From Gonatopus flavifemur (Eukaryota > Arthropoda > Insecta > Hymenoptera > Dryinidae), in contig JAFFJZ010000004.1 of NCBI GenBank assembly GCA_018340375.1, forward strand, positions 49,330,001 to 49,394,000: a stretch of DNA of 64,000 nt, given 5' to 3'. How positions within the stretch are numbered: the first letter of the stretch is position 1; each line of letters opens with the position of its first letter. The notes beneath the pieces are model-generated. The model ran no database searches, was not told where the DNA came from, and saw only the letters and a program-made list of their open reading frames with translations. The translations under genes and the position numbers were made by a program. Of this stretch, positions 20,404 to 31,565 are shown piece by piece.

Positions 20404-20689
20404 CCCTGGTGGAAGGGAAGCGTGTCATAAAGAGTAACGGAAGCGTAAGAATGTCTCAGATTACGTTTCTAATACTTCTTACATGCTTCCTATCCACTCT
20501 TCGATTACGCTTCCGAGTGTAAAGCCCGGTTTCTATGAAATTGGTGTTACTCCCGATACGCTTCACACACTTCAAATATCCGTTCGAACCACTCTTAATG
20601 TTCCACTTGACGCTAAATATACGCTCAAATCCACGTTCTTTCAACTACGTCCCTGACACTTTCTATTACACGCTTACCTTTCGCCAGGG
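20404..20689. mobile_element. CCCTGGTGGAA element with GGAAGCGT words (286 bp)
   Basis: Begins CCCTGGTGGAAGGGAAGCGTGT and ends in its imperfect inverse (ACACGCTTACCTTTCGCCAGGG), flanked by AC (20402-20403, 20690-20691). GGAAGCGT/ACGCTTCC-like words recur at least eight times inside. No ORF. Confidence 0.75.
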
Positions 20690-21281
20690 ACAATATTCGT
20701 GTTAGAGCAGCATGAGAGTATCAATCATGGGTAAGTGAACTATCTTTAGGTCATATTTGATTTTCATCGCATCATATTCATCCAAGAATTTCTAATTTCA
20801 AACATATCTGATGAATCGATACGTTCTGAAAACATCTTACAGACTTCATGACATATACTCTCTTCGTATTAATACGATATGACGTTTTTGACTGGCAATT
20901 TGGTTAATCGGCGAGATTCTGTATTATTCAGTTGGTTTGATGTCAAGGGCAAATCTGAAATGAATGTTGACAAAAATCTTCGATTAGGTATCGAACCGCT
21001 GTTATCATTTTTCATATCTTGCCAATTTTCGCGTGATATGCAACCAACTTCGGCGCGTTTGTCACGTCATACTTGGGTGTTATTTTCGATCCGTCTGTGA
21101 CTTATGGGGGCTCATTGTCAGGGTTCTCAGCAAAACCGCCGAAAAAAATTCCCGCATATTTCCCGGCGATTTTCAAAAAATTCACGTATCACTTTAAATA
21201 ACACTGTTCATTCGGAAGATTACGATTCCTCCTAGAAAATGTGAATGGTATTCAAAAACAAAAATTATATTATAATATTTA
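20690..21281. other. Unassigned spacer
   Basis: No gene or clear repeat recognised. A 73-codon frame (20879-21100) has no recognisable motif. The stretch ends in AATATTTA, the duplication flanking the next element. Confidence 0.4.
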
Positions 21282-21878
21282 CAGGGCCGTGGAGAGAAAA
21301 TCCGGACCCGGGGGGAAGCAACTTACGGGCCCCAATTTTCTTGTGTTATCTGGAAAAAGATTACATATATTTGACAAAACTTACACTCACAAACATCTAA
21401 TCATTTTACAATTTTTACACATAATAGGTAAAATATTCAAGTACAAAAAAAATTTTTCTTAAAGAAAATCAAAAACGTAAAAATCATGTTATTCAACCTT
21501 CTCATTACTGACACAGCAGAAACTGCGCCAAGCGGAGAAAAAGTGCACTGATCTTTTCTGTAAAGTATAAAATTTTCTACCAAAAAGTCCGCGACGGCAT
21601 ATATTCATAGTTGATATTTCAAGAATGAGATACGGATGTAGATATGTATTGGAACTATCAAATTCCGCACGACTGGCCTGATGAGCGATTTTCATCATCT
21701 TTGTTGATGAATGGGAAAAATGTTTGATATAGTTTTAAAATCCTGGAAGAATTCATAATGAATCCACAAACTGAAATGAAATCTTTGAGTTTTCAAATCG
21801 GAATTTATTGATTCGCGTCATAAATACGGAGCGAGGGGGTGTTTCAATGCTCATAAGAATTTAAAAATAGAGAAGTTA

Positions 21879-22282
21879 CACTGAGAGAAATTTATCATTG
21901 AAAAATTACTGGTTTTCCAATCAGACGAGGCATGTACCTAATATGAGGTCACAAATTGATGAAAAAAAAACAGTAATTTTCCATACTAAGAAGTTCGAAA
22001 ACTGAAACCAGTGAGAATTGATGTTGAAGAACAGTAATTTTTGATAACGCAATTTAATGAGGAAAACACCTCCAATTGGTAAGATTAATATAAATTGGAA
22101 ACCAGAACATTTTCAAGAATGTTACAATCACGTGCGATGCTGGTAACGATAACATTGTTTTCAGTTAAAATAACGTTCTGAAAAATTACCGGTGTTCTCA
22201 TCAATTTTTACCGTCATGTTAAGTATATTTCCCATTTTATGACAAAGATTAGTACTTTTTACTGATAAATTTCTTCTCCCAG
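21879..22282. mobile_element. CACTGAGAG element with AGTAATTTTC words (about 400 bp)
   Basis: Begins CACTGAGAGAAATTTATCAT and ends TGATAAATTTCTTCTCCCAGT. The interior repeats AGTAATTTTYC and GAAAATTACTGG variants on both strands. The left terminus follows TA; the right is degenerate. Confidence 0.65.
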
Positions 22283-22313
22283 TTCATGTTTTTCAGGGCT
22301 TCAAATCATAATT

Positions 22314-22742
22314 GACGTAAAATAGCTTTCAGTTATCAGGAATATTTCTTTTATTAGTGTGAAAATTGCCGGAAATGGTGTAATTAAGCTGTTAGAAATT
22401 TCTGCATGGAGCTTCAATCGTGATGGAAACAATTTCTATTTACATGATGGGAAAATTTCTTGAAATTTCAATTATATATGAATTCAGTTGCTAAACTATA
22501 CTATTATGAGTGATATAATATAACAAAGACGTAAAATAGCTTTCAGTTATCAGGAATAATTTCTTTTATTAGTGTGAAAATTGCCGGAAATGGTGTAATT
22601 AAGCTGTTAGAAATTTCTGCATGGAGCTTCAATCGTGATGGAAACAATTTCTATTTACATGATGGGAAAATTTCTTGAAATTTCAATTATATATGAATTC
22701 AGTTGCTAAACTATACTATTATAAGTGATATAATATAACAAA
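22314..22742 (+). repeat. Direct tandem duplication of ~214 bp
   Basis: 22314-22527 and 22528-22742 are nearly identical, both starting GACGTAAAATAGCTTTCAG and ending ATATAATATAACAAA. The second has a one-base insertion in AATAATTTC and at least one substitution (ATGAGTG to ATAAGTG). Recent duplication inside the hAT-type element. Confidence 0.95.
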
Positions 22743-22998
22743 GATTGAAAATTCAATTGAATGTAATTGAATTCTAAATTCAATCACCAAGAATTTGAAA
22801 TTTCATCCACAAGTGCATTGGAAAAATGAATCAAATTTGAAGACATTTTTAACAGTGTGTGCAGTCACACGAAATTTTGGTCATTTGATGCGTACTTTTG
22901 AACGTCCATTATGCATCTTTAGCATAGATACATAGAAAGAAAAACGTTATCAATATTTAAAAAACATTTATTGACATTCAGAAAAATGACTGTCAATT

Positions 22999-23167
22999 CA
23001 GGGAGAAAGAGTAAATTGCTGAAGAACGTTTATCGTGAGCTTACTAAAAATCCGTAGTTGAAATACAAAATGTTGATAGTTTCATTGTTATTCTTCACAA
23101 TAAAACTATCAACTTCTGGTGAATTTTTTAGGAATATTCTTCAGTGATACTCTTGTTCCCTAACTTG
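22999..23167. repeat. Imperfect palindrome, likely MITE
   Basis: CAGGGAGAAAGAGTA...CTGAAGAA pairs with TTCTTCAGTGATACTCTTGTTCCCTA. The centre contains GTTGATAGTTT and its complement. No flanking duplication recognised. Confidence 0.5.
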
Positions 23168-24373
23168 TTAGTCATTAATTTTTCTTAATATTATAAACCT
23201 CTGTCTTCTCGTGTACAAACGATGAGGGTTGAAAAACTTCATTCTCACAAAGGAATAATACAAAGTTCCTTCACTTCAAAATCAAAAATATATACTTCAT
23301 CATATATCTTTCGTTTCATTTGAGTTGGAAACCGTTTGACAAAAACGGAAGGAGATAAAGTACTTGGGAAAAATCCGGGCCCTGGGGGAAACACCCTGGC
23401 AGTCCCCCCCTCTCGTCAGGCCTGAATATTTATTATAAATCAATTAGGATATTACAGGAAGTTGTTAATAACATATGGAACTAACGAAAAAAATGTTCTG
23501 ATCTTTCATTTTGATAATTTTGCAATCTGAATACCAATGTCTTCAGCTTCTTTATGAGCATTTTCTAGCAATTTCAATTTTTTAGCTTCTAATTCTCTAA
23601 TCAGTACCGTATTCATTCTTTTGTTTCTCGATTTTTCATCCGCTCTTTGTTGTTCTTCTTTCTGCTTGTTGACAGTTCCCTTATATATACTATGAGGATT
23701 TCTTGCAGCATGTGTCAAGTTCTTTTTTATTCCTACTTCTGTTATTTTACCGTTATAAAGAGTACTCAAAGAATCCCAAATTATCCTCTGAGCTATCAAT
23801 GTCCTCTCTTTCATATTTTCGACGAGGCATTCTTTATTAATCGAAAATCCTCTTTCTACGTGGGCATTCCCATGGGACAATATAAAGATTAATTGAAGAG
23901 TGGACTTCAGTGCGTGAAAATCAGGACCATATTTTGCCAACAACGTAATCCAGAAATGATCTAAACGAGGATTTTTACGATTAAAGTTTGCCATTTCAGT
24001 TCTAACCGAATCCTTTTCTAATCATTTTTTATACTCTTTTTTAGTGTCCCGTGTGGAAAAATTGATCAGGATTCAATTAGGGCCCAATCCAAAAAAATCA
24101 GGGCCAAGTGAGGAATCGATGAGAAATGTGATGCATAAACGATCAGGTCCCAATCGGGTGCCCATGAGGGTACAGTCAGGCCCATAACAATCATCTTACA
24201 TCCAAATATAGGGTCCTAGCAAACATAATTGATGAATGAATCTTGAAATGACTTCAAATTCTCGAATATTATCGACGTAGATGTAGTTGATTGATTCATA
24301 AACAATCAATTCGATTTTTTCCGAAAGAGAAGGGAGGTTATTTCAACTCTCTGAAGTATGAGTCAAGTTAGAT

Positions 24374-24905
24374 GTTTCATAATTCACTGAAAAAACTTCA
24401 CAGGCGTTCTGCAGTCAAAATGTAATAATTTCCTATGTGGCAAAATTTGTTCGAGGTTTAGTTTTTGAGATATTAGAATTTTTATATATTTTTTTTCGAA
24501 TCCACATCATTCAAAAGCACTTTGTGCTATATACTTGAGCTTGACACCATTGGCTAAGTTAGAAAACGGCGGATCTTTGGAAAAAATGTACTATTCTGTC
24601 ATTTTTCGATTTAAGATTATAACAATTTGAAATTTTTTGGCTTCCAGCCGATCAGAATCCAGCAACTTTGAGTTATTATAGCTACAAAACATGGGATGAC
24701 TGGATACTTTGATTTTTTTCTCAGAGATCCGCCATTTTCCAACTTGACGAATCGTGCCAAGCTCAAGTATGTGACACACAGTGCTTTTGAATGTTTTGGA
24801 TTTGAAAAAAATTCTAAAAATGCTCCTATCTCCAAAACTAAGACTCAACACAAATTTTTCAGACCGGAAATACGCCTGTGAAATTCTTTCAGTGAACTAT
24901 GAAAC
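24374..24905. repeat. Inverted-repeat element, GTTTCATA ends (about 530 bp)
   Basis: GTTTCATAATTCACTGAAA...CACAGGCG at the left pairs with CGCCTGTGAAATTCTTTCAGTGAACTATGAAAC at the right. Inner blocks (GCACTTTGTG / GCACTGTG...; GGCGGATCT / AGATCCGCC) also pair. The centre is unpaired. No ORF of note. Confidence 0.75.
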
Positions 24906-25276
24906 ACCCGGTATATAGATGTAAACATGGATATGGGTATGTATACAGGGTGTCCAATTTTAATCTTTAAATGCAAATATCTCGAAAACATGCATCTTAA
25001 ACCAAAAGTACTTCATACCAAAGTTGTTATACAAAGAGGGGGCCACAAAACTACGATATCAGTTTCATCATAGATGGCGTTATGATCGATTGAAATGGGG
25101 TCAACATCATGTTTTTAAACGGAAACCCCCATTTTTTATTGCATATCTTGATTATACGCAAAAAACTGAGTAACTTTTGCTTGAAACGTTTTTCTAAACT
25201 TTGAAGATGGTGCCACAATCGATGAAAAATAAAGTCTATGAAACAATATGCGGATATCTTGTGGAATGCATCCAAG

Positions 25277-25417
25277 TAGTGATCCGCGAAATTTGGAAAT
25301 ATCGATATTTTTTATAGATTTTTTGTCGAGTTTATATTGAATTTGATCAAATATCGATAAAAACTTTATACAAATTTCATATAAAATATCGATATCGTGA
25401 AATATCGCCGATCACTA
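25277..25417. mobile_element. hAT-type MITE, TAGTGATC ends (141 bp)
   Basis: Starts TAGTGATCCGCGAAATTT and ends GAAATATCGCCGATCACTA, flanked by a perfect 8-bp duplication CATCCAAG (25269-25276, 25418-25425). The interior is built of ATATCGAT words. The partner arm (about 26428-26440) is the empty site. Confidence 0.9.
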
Positions 25418-25496
25418 CATCCAAGAGCCGAAATATCTCATTCAAATGTTGGTGTTAAGAGAGGGGACGACACAATGGCGAGATCAGTTCCATAGT

Positions 25497-25845
25497 CAGG
25501 GTTCAAACAGAACTGGAATTCCGGGAAATTCGGAAAAACTCAGGGGAATAAAAATTGGACTCAAAACACCGGGAATTCTCAGGGAAATGATCAAAAACTC
25601 CCAAAAACCTGGAAATCTCAGGGAAATCACTAAAATTTTTTCAAAATAAAAATTTGTTCGTTAATTCTATTTTTCATTTTCTACAACATATTTTCTTAAT
25701 TTTGAATTGTGGAATCTTAGAAATTATACACTGAGGAAAAAATGTTTAGGGACACATTCATGATTTCTGGAAATTAGAATTTTCCTCAGGGAAATCACAG
25801 GGAAAACTCAGGGAAATTGATTGAACAAAACTTGTCTGAACCCTG
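25497..25845. mobile_element. CAGGGTTC MITE with CTCAGGGAAAT words (349 bp)
   Basis: Begins CAGGGTTCAAACAGAAC and ends CTTGTCTGAACCCTG. The interior repeats CTCAGGGAAAT and GGGAATTC words many times. The flanks share TAGT; the partner arm near 26350 reads CCATAGTAGATGG without it. Looks hAT-like, but an 8-bp duplication is not clean. Confidence 0.75.
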
Positions 25846-26848
25846 TTAGTAGATGGCGCTGTGGTCGGTAAAAATGAGGTCAACTTCAATTTTTCAAATG
25901 GAAACTTCTACTTTTCATCGCATATTATGATTCTACGCGAAAAAATGAGGAATTTTTGTTTGAATCATTTTTCCTAAATTCTTGAAGATGGAAACGGTGG
26001 AAAATGAGGTTGATGAAAAAGTTCTACTGCATTATGTGTGAAGCAACGCTCAACAAACAAATCAAAACAATAATAATTTCAGTGAGGGGGAGGGGGTAAT
26101 ATGGGAATTTGTTACATCGCAATCCTCGGAAGATGAAAACAAAACCTTCAAGAGTTGAGCGTTGCTTCACACATAATGCAGTAGAACTTTCTCATCAACC
26201 TCATTTCCCACCGTTTCCATGTTGAAGAATTTAGGAAAAATGTTTCAAACAAAAATTCCTCATTATTTCGCGTATAATCATGATATTCGATAAAAAGTAG
26301 GAGTTTCCATTTGAAAAATTGAAGTTGACCTCATTTTTACCGACCACAGCACCATCTACTATGGAACTGATATCTCCATTGTGTCGTCCCCTCTCTTAAC
26401 AACAACATTCGAATGAGATATTTCGGCTCTTGGATGCTTTCCACAAGATATCCGCATATTGTTTCATAGACTTTATTTTTCATCGATTGTGGCGCCATCT
26501 TCAAAAATTTAGAAAAACGTTTCAAGCAAAAGTTACTCAGTTTTTTGCGTAGAATCAAGATATGCAATAAAAAATGGGGGTTCCCGTTTAAAAAAATGAT
26601 GTTGACCCCATTTTAATCAATCATAACGCCATCTATGATGAAACTGATATTGTAGTTTTGTGGCCTCCTCTTTGTATAACAACTTTGGTATGAAGTACTT
26701 TTGGTTTAAGATGCATGTTTTTGAGAGATTTGCATTTAAAGATTAAAATGGGACACCCTATATATGTATTTATGTATGTATGCATGATCCACTAGAGCTC
26801 CCGAATAATTTGTAGCAAATTTTGTATTCAAGATATTCCAAAATTGGT

Positions 26849-26987
26849 AGAGGGTCTTTTGGCCGAATCGACATGATTTGACAATCACTAATCGATTTCA
26901 GAGAACACTAAAGAACGACTAGCGATTGTCAAATCATGTCCATTCGGCCGAAAACTTTTTTGGTTAGAAGACCCCTTACCTCCAAAA
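26849..26987. repeat. Palindrome with GGCCGAAT arms
   Basis: GGGTCTTTTGGCCGAATCGACATGATTTGACAATC pairs with GATTGTCAAATCATGTCCATTCGGCCGAAAA...GACCCC, with a ~35-bp loop. Likely a small MITE; no clear duplication. Confidence 0.7.
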
Positions 26988-26989
26988 TT

Positions 26990-27780
26990 CAACTATAATT
27001 TCATTACTTTGTACTTTGTTCTATTAGACAGAAAAATACTCTAAAAATAATCCTTGATTGTGAACATTATTATTGATCGTGTATTATTATTATTGTTGTT
27101 TTTATTATCATCATATTTTATTAACTATTCATACATTTTTATTTTTAAAAATATAAAATCAAGACATTTTCCATAGATATCACTCGAGCTCATATATGTT
27201 ATATGATTAGTATTCACAAGCTTCTATAATTCTTCAATTTGAAATGTTCTTGTCATGACATTTTTTCAAATAAATTGATATGAGATTGATGATTTATATT
27301 CATTCATCATGAATTCATTTTTATTTCAACAGCGTTTCTCAAATCTGTTCATGGGTCACATTTCTAGTCCTCAATTCCAGTCAAACCATTTTCTTGCCAA
27401 AATCTTGAGAGGACAAGGTGTCTACTGCCTGGAAATTTCTAACGGAATCAACCCACCAAAAATTCACGTTGAATAGAATAACTAATGACGCACAGAATTT
27501 CCAGCCGATGGACACCCTGAAGAATACGAATGTTACCATCCGAGCATGCTTTCTTTCTACCAAAAACCCTAATTTGAATTCATAGGAAAATCCATACTTC
27601 AGATCGTTCGGATAACCACACACTTTTTTCGGTAGAGCGCCTCAGTCTCGAAGGTCCATTTTCCCGAAAGTCCGATACACCGAACTGCAAAATCCTGTTG
27701 TGTATTGAACATCTAAAAATCCTGGTATTACCCATACAGCACCGGGAAGTCTTTTGAAAGTTCAGAAAACGTGCTTGATT
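26990..27780. other. Unassigned AT-rich stretch
   Basis: No gene recognised. It includes an ATT/TTG microsatellite-like zone (27060-27115). Two 80-codon minus-strand frames near 27381-27828 have no recognisable motif. Confidence 0.4.
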
Positions 27781-28165
27781 ACACAGAGGACGTGGAAATA
27801 ACGTTTCGGGATGTTCTAAGAACGTCACATGTATGTCCCAGGTACGTGCAAATGTCCCGGTTAATTCTATTCATTTGCACCGTGTGACGTTCTGGAAGCG
27901 TGTTCAATAAAGGTTTCCATTACGTTGTGCGAAGCTGCGCATATGTTTTTGAAGGTTAGTTTTCATGAAAGTATGCTGGGAAAACATTATGAGAACGGCC
28001 CGTAGTAGATGAAAAGAACGAGTTGAGAACGTATTCAGGGGCATCCAAAATGCAGGTACTCTAAACATTTAAAAAACTTACTCCTCGGTGACCAAAACAC
28101 GCAGAACCAAGTGCATGTTTTCAAAACGTTCAGAGAACTTTCTGTGCTGTCTGGGTAGTAAAACC
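27781..28165. repeat. Word-repeat region, GAACGT/ACGTTC
   Basis: ACGTTCT, GAACGTC, GAACGTAT and relatives recur about twelve times on both strands between ACACAGAGGACGTGGAAA and TTTCTGTGCTGTCTGGGTAG. These two ends are loosely inverted. Probably another palindromic word-repeat element, with uncertain ends. Confidence 0.45.
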
Positions 28166-29020
28166 AACGATGCCTAGTTGGCTTGGAACACCCCAAATCT
28201 TATTTTTACAAATCCATGGTTTTCATAGGTATTGAACAAACGGTGGAAGCTGCAATGTCGCGACAAAATTTCAGTACCTTAAAATATAATAGTTAGATGG
28301 CTAGTAACATCTAGGAATATTTCGGTATTTTCGACACTCTACCATTTTTTTCAATGCACGAAGCACTTGCAAGTGTCTAGTTTTAGGCTAGTCAAGCGTT
28401 ACAAAACTCGCGAATCCCTAGATCATTTCAACTTGGTAATATTTCTGAACCCTACTACACTTGTACTTGTTGAATTGATTTACCGATGAAAATTTCATGC
28501 TTTCGATAATTACGCAACATTCGCTAGCTCCGCAAAAAGAAATAGACGCAATTATTGGGATTAGAAGTATGAATGATGGAAATACTCATTGTTAGATGTA
28601 GATTTTCGATAATAAGATTTGTTTTTTGAAATGGAATCTGACTTATAAATGAAACTGAAACTGGCATCTGTGAAGCCAGCAGCCGATTATCATAACTTTT
28701 TCCACAAAACTTTTATCAAAGATTCAAGTATCTGAGACATTTAGTAGAATGCCACTCAATTGATTTTTGGTGTGAACACAGCTAGAACCACATTGAATCA
28801 GAAGTTACAACAATTAGCTGCTAGCTTTAGGTTGCTGGTTTTAGCCTAATGATTCATAACCTCCATTCGTATTATTCACAAATTTGAATGAGTTTGAATT
28901 GTAAATAAAACTATGAATTACCCTTCAACTGATGAATCAAATTGTTTTTCCTCAATTTTATTGATATTTTATCAGATTTTCTCCATGATTAATGGAAAAA
29001 ACAGGTATCAAATGGAATTA
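28166..29020. other. Unassigned AT-rich stretch
   Basis: I see no ORF with a recognisable motif and no convincing repeat here. Confidence 0.4.
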
Positions 29021-31022
29021 TTCCGGCCCCGATGGGAGCCCTGTCGATACCCAAGTTCACAAAGGTATTAGGTTGTAATGATTTTTGCGTCACATTTACC
29101 ATTCAATCCTTGTTAGGCCCCTATTATTATTATGGCGGTACTGATGGAATTTCTACACGGGGTTGTCTGCCTGATCCCCACTCACCCTACCCTTTTCCAC
29201 CAAAATTAAAAGAAGATCACTGAGGTAAAGTATACGATGTTTTTGAATAGCAATGGTGGAATCAAAACAAGTGAATAATTTTGTTATTTTAAACTGCAAG
29301 GGAGATCGATCATTCAATTTGCTGATTAGAACTTGATTAGCTTTTCTACATTCATTCTTGAAAGAATACATTTCTGACTGTTTATGATTCTTGGAAAATT
29401 GTGCTTGTACAGAAAAACCTATTTCAATTTTGTTAATTGGAAGCAAATTTCCATTTCTCTCTAAATCAATGGATCGCAAAGATGTTCCTGGATTCTGAAG
29501 TATAACGATTTTTTCAATTTGTGCCGAAACTATAGAATTCAATGAGGTGTACAAAAAAGGAACCAATGGCCAGTTAGATTGAAATTCAGTCAAAAAAGGT
29601 TCCAAATCCTCCGCCACAGTTCAAAAAAACGCTAGTTGAGGCCCTAACATCGGATCTTTAACGTGTTTTTCAAGTATTTGAAAAGTAGGAGTTTTCGGTT
29701 TTTCAGCTTTATCAAGTTTTTCGAAAAACTTTCTTAGATATGGCAAAATTTTCAACGCTCTTTCAGCTACATCAACATTTTCCAACCAACGAATGGCACA
29801 AAATTTCAGGGGAAATTCCGTACAGTTGGTGTAGAACGTATATAAACCTCTGCGAGCAGGGCTATCCTTGAAAAAATCGTACAATGCTCTCAAAAACGAT
29901 AGTGCATCCCAACCAGTGGCTACCATAGCTGTTTTAAATGCTCCATGGACTACATGCAATCCACACGTTCCAAAATCAATGAGATCATGGTCGGATTCCA
30001 AGTCATTCCTCAGTATAAAATTTTTTGTTGACATTAGGGCCATCCATGGGAATCTGTAATAACTTCTTGAGGTCCAAATAAGACGCGGCAGTTTGGAAAC
30101 CCTTCAATGAATCCATCGCTCTTGATCGCTGCAAAAAAGCTGAGTTCATGTATCGAGTCATCACTTCTCCTCTTTCTTGATCCCAATATCGAATGACCAA
30201 ATCCATTTGTTGACTTTGCGATACTTCATTCAACGATTCATCAAGAGCAAGTACCAAACATGTGCACTTGGGACGGTTTGTTTTAGTTCCCTATGAAAGT
30301 AAGATGCGATACCAAATACTGTGGTGTATGCTAATTTTGCAGCACTGAGTTGGACATTTTGCACTATTTCGCAATCTGGGAACATGAACTTATTGGCTTC
30401 GATATCCTTCCCGCTTTTAATCTGAGAACTATGTGTTAAAATACTCTGGAGACACCAGATAATCTCAGCTCTCGTGACATCATCTTTAAGGGTGCACTCC
30501 AGTAATGTGTTGGAATTTTTCGGGGTGACAATATGAGGTCTAGGAAATGATGAATCTGAATAAGATGATGATGGAAGAGGAAAGTCTTGAGGAACTGATG
30601 ATGCAGGAGTATTTGAAACAGTGGATCCAGACACAATTGTGCAAGAACTCATGTAGGAATTTGTTGAATTAGATGCAGAGGACTCATTCGCAGATGGTTT
30701 GAAAAACGCTCCCATATTAGATGAAGTGAGTGTCGCGGCCACATTTTTTTTATGTTTAGCACCTTTCATATGACTGGTCAAAGCTTGACGACCCATACTT
30801 TCAATGGATATATTTGTTGCTGGACAAACATTACAAGAAGCTGAATATATATCATCAGGAACTTTTTTCAACCATGAACTGAGCTTAGGATCGTTCAACC
30901 ATTGATTTTGAAAGGAAGTTTTACCATGGAGTTTTGGAGCCATGATCTCCTCGGAAATTCTTCAAACTCCTAATGGAAAAGAAATAAATGCATGAACAAA
31001 AGGATAAGAATCAGTGGAATAT

Positions 31023-31184
31023 ATATCGACGATGTTTTGACAAAAAGACGTAAGTGCCAAAAAATTCGAATTTTTGTCGTATATATCAATCGAAAGCTCT
31101 TGGAAAGAGCTTCCCAATGATATATATAACTCAATTTCAAAATTTTTGACACTTACGCCCTTTTGTCAAAACATCGTCGATATC
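31023..31184. repeat. Palindrome, ATATCGACGATGTTTTGACAAAA arms (about 160 bp)
   Basis: The left arm ATATCGACGATGTTTTGACA and its inverse at the right end are nearly perfect; GCACTTACG-type blocks also pair (with mismatches). A central GAAAGCTCTTGGAAAGAGCTTCC forms an inner hairpin. Likely a MITE, just upstream of the hAT pseudogene start. Confidence 0.75.
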
Positions 31185-31195
31185 AAGAAATAATA

Positions 31196-31565
31196 CACGA
31201 AGAAAAAGGAATTCGTTGTGGCAGCGAAATCTACTTTTCCTGGGTTCCTTTTGCCAGAGCAGCAAATTTTTCGCTGTGACAGCAAACTATTTGCTGTTCC
31301 AGCAATCTTGTTAGCTGCGACAGCGAATTTTTAGCTGTGGCAGCAAAAAATGTTTGCTATCCCAGCAAAATTTGTTTGCTATTCTATATATAATACTGAA
31401 AATTTGCTGGCGGAGCAAAAATTTTTTGCTGCCACAGCTAAAAAATTGCTGTCGTAGCTAACACGATTGCTGTTACAGCAAATTTTTAGCTAGGTCAGCA
31501 AAAAATTTTGCTATTCTATATACAATACCTCGATTTGCTGCGTCAGCAAATTTTTTCTCTCCGTG
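31196..31565. mobile_element. CACGAAG/CACGGAG element with TTTGCTG/CAGCAAA words (370 bp)
   Basis: Begins CACGAAGAAAAAGGAATTC and ends AAATTTTTTCTCTCCGTG, flanked by TA (31194-31195, 31566-31567). The interior is saturated with TTTGCTG and CAGCAAA, often as TTGCTGNNNCAGCAA inverted pairs; about 25 copies of the half-word by eye. It also holds two ATTCTATATAYAATAC blocks about 130 bp apart. Confidence 0.85.

Larger units (their letters stand above)
21282..23424. mobile_element. Non-autonomous hAT-type element (2.1 kb)
   Basis: Termini CAGGGCCGTGGAGAG... and ...CCTCTCGTCAGGCCTG, flanked by a perfect 8-bp duplication AATATTTA (21274-21281, 23425-23432). GC-rich subterminal blocks (CCGGACCCGGGGGG and GGGCCCTGGGGG) mirror each other. 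The AT-rich interior has no transposase and is filled by a CACTGAGAG palindrome, a 214-bp tandem duplication and a further palindrome. Confidence 0.8.
24947..26759. mobile_element. AGGGTGTCC long palindromic element (1.8 kb) with two nested MITEs
   Basis: AGGGTGTCCAATTTTAATCTTT at the left and its inverse at the right. The arms of about 0.7 kb pair apart from nested insertions at 25277-25417 and 25497-25845 in the left arm only. Pairing continues inward to the GTTGAGCGTTGCTTCACAC block. Noncoding fold-back element. Confidence 0.8.
24048..29161. mobile_element. CCCGTGTRGAAA element inserted in the hAT gene (5.1 kb)
   Basis: Begins CCCGTGTGGAAAAATTGATCAG and ends in the imperfect inverse (CTGATGGAATTTCTACACGGG), flanked by GT on both sides (24046-24047, 29162-29163). 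The left end repeats GGGCCC/TCAGGNCC words (24078-24190) and the right end has GGCCCC and GGAGCCC words (29022-29120). No transposase inside; most of the interior consists of nested palindromes and unassigned AT-rich DNA. Confidence 0.65.
23506..30943 (-). pseudogene. hAT-family transposase gene, split by a 5.1-kb insertion
   Basis: Reads leftward. 30943-30230: N-terminus with a C2H2-type finger (C37, C40, H58, H64) after FQNQWLNDPKLSSWL. A frameshift at about 30245 leads to VLALDESLNEVSQ with the first catalytic Asp. A second frameshift near 30020 leads to the FGTCGLHVVHGAF region. After a stop at 29620, AEDLEPFLTEFQ...PLVPFLYTSL follows. Coding continues to GRVSGDQADN at 29162, is cut by the insertion 24048-29161, and resumes at 24047 as TKKEYKK, with one stop near 24024, then the C-terminal dimerisation region with HVERGFSINKE (23994-23506). 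Joining across the insertion with one AC retained keeps the frame. hAT transposases cut at 8-bp targets; this copy is dead. Confidence 0.85.

Noticed and set aside
21282..23994. Treating the hAT C-terminal ORF (23506-23994) as the transposase of the adjacent 21282-23424 hAT element
   Set aside because: The ORF lies outside that element's termini and target duplication, and it joins in frame to the 29162-30943 hAT gene instead.
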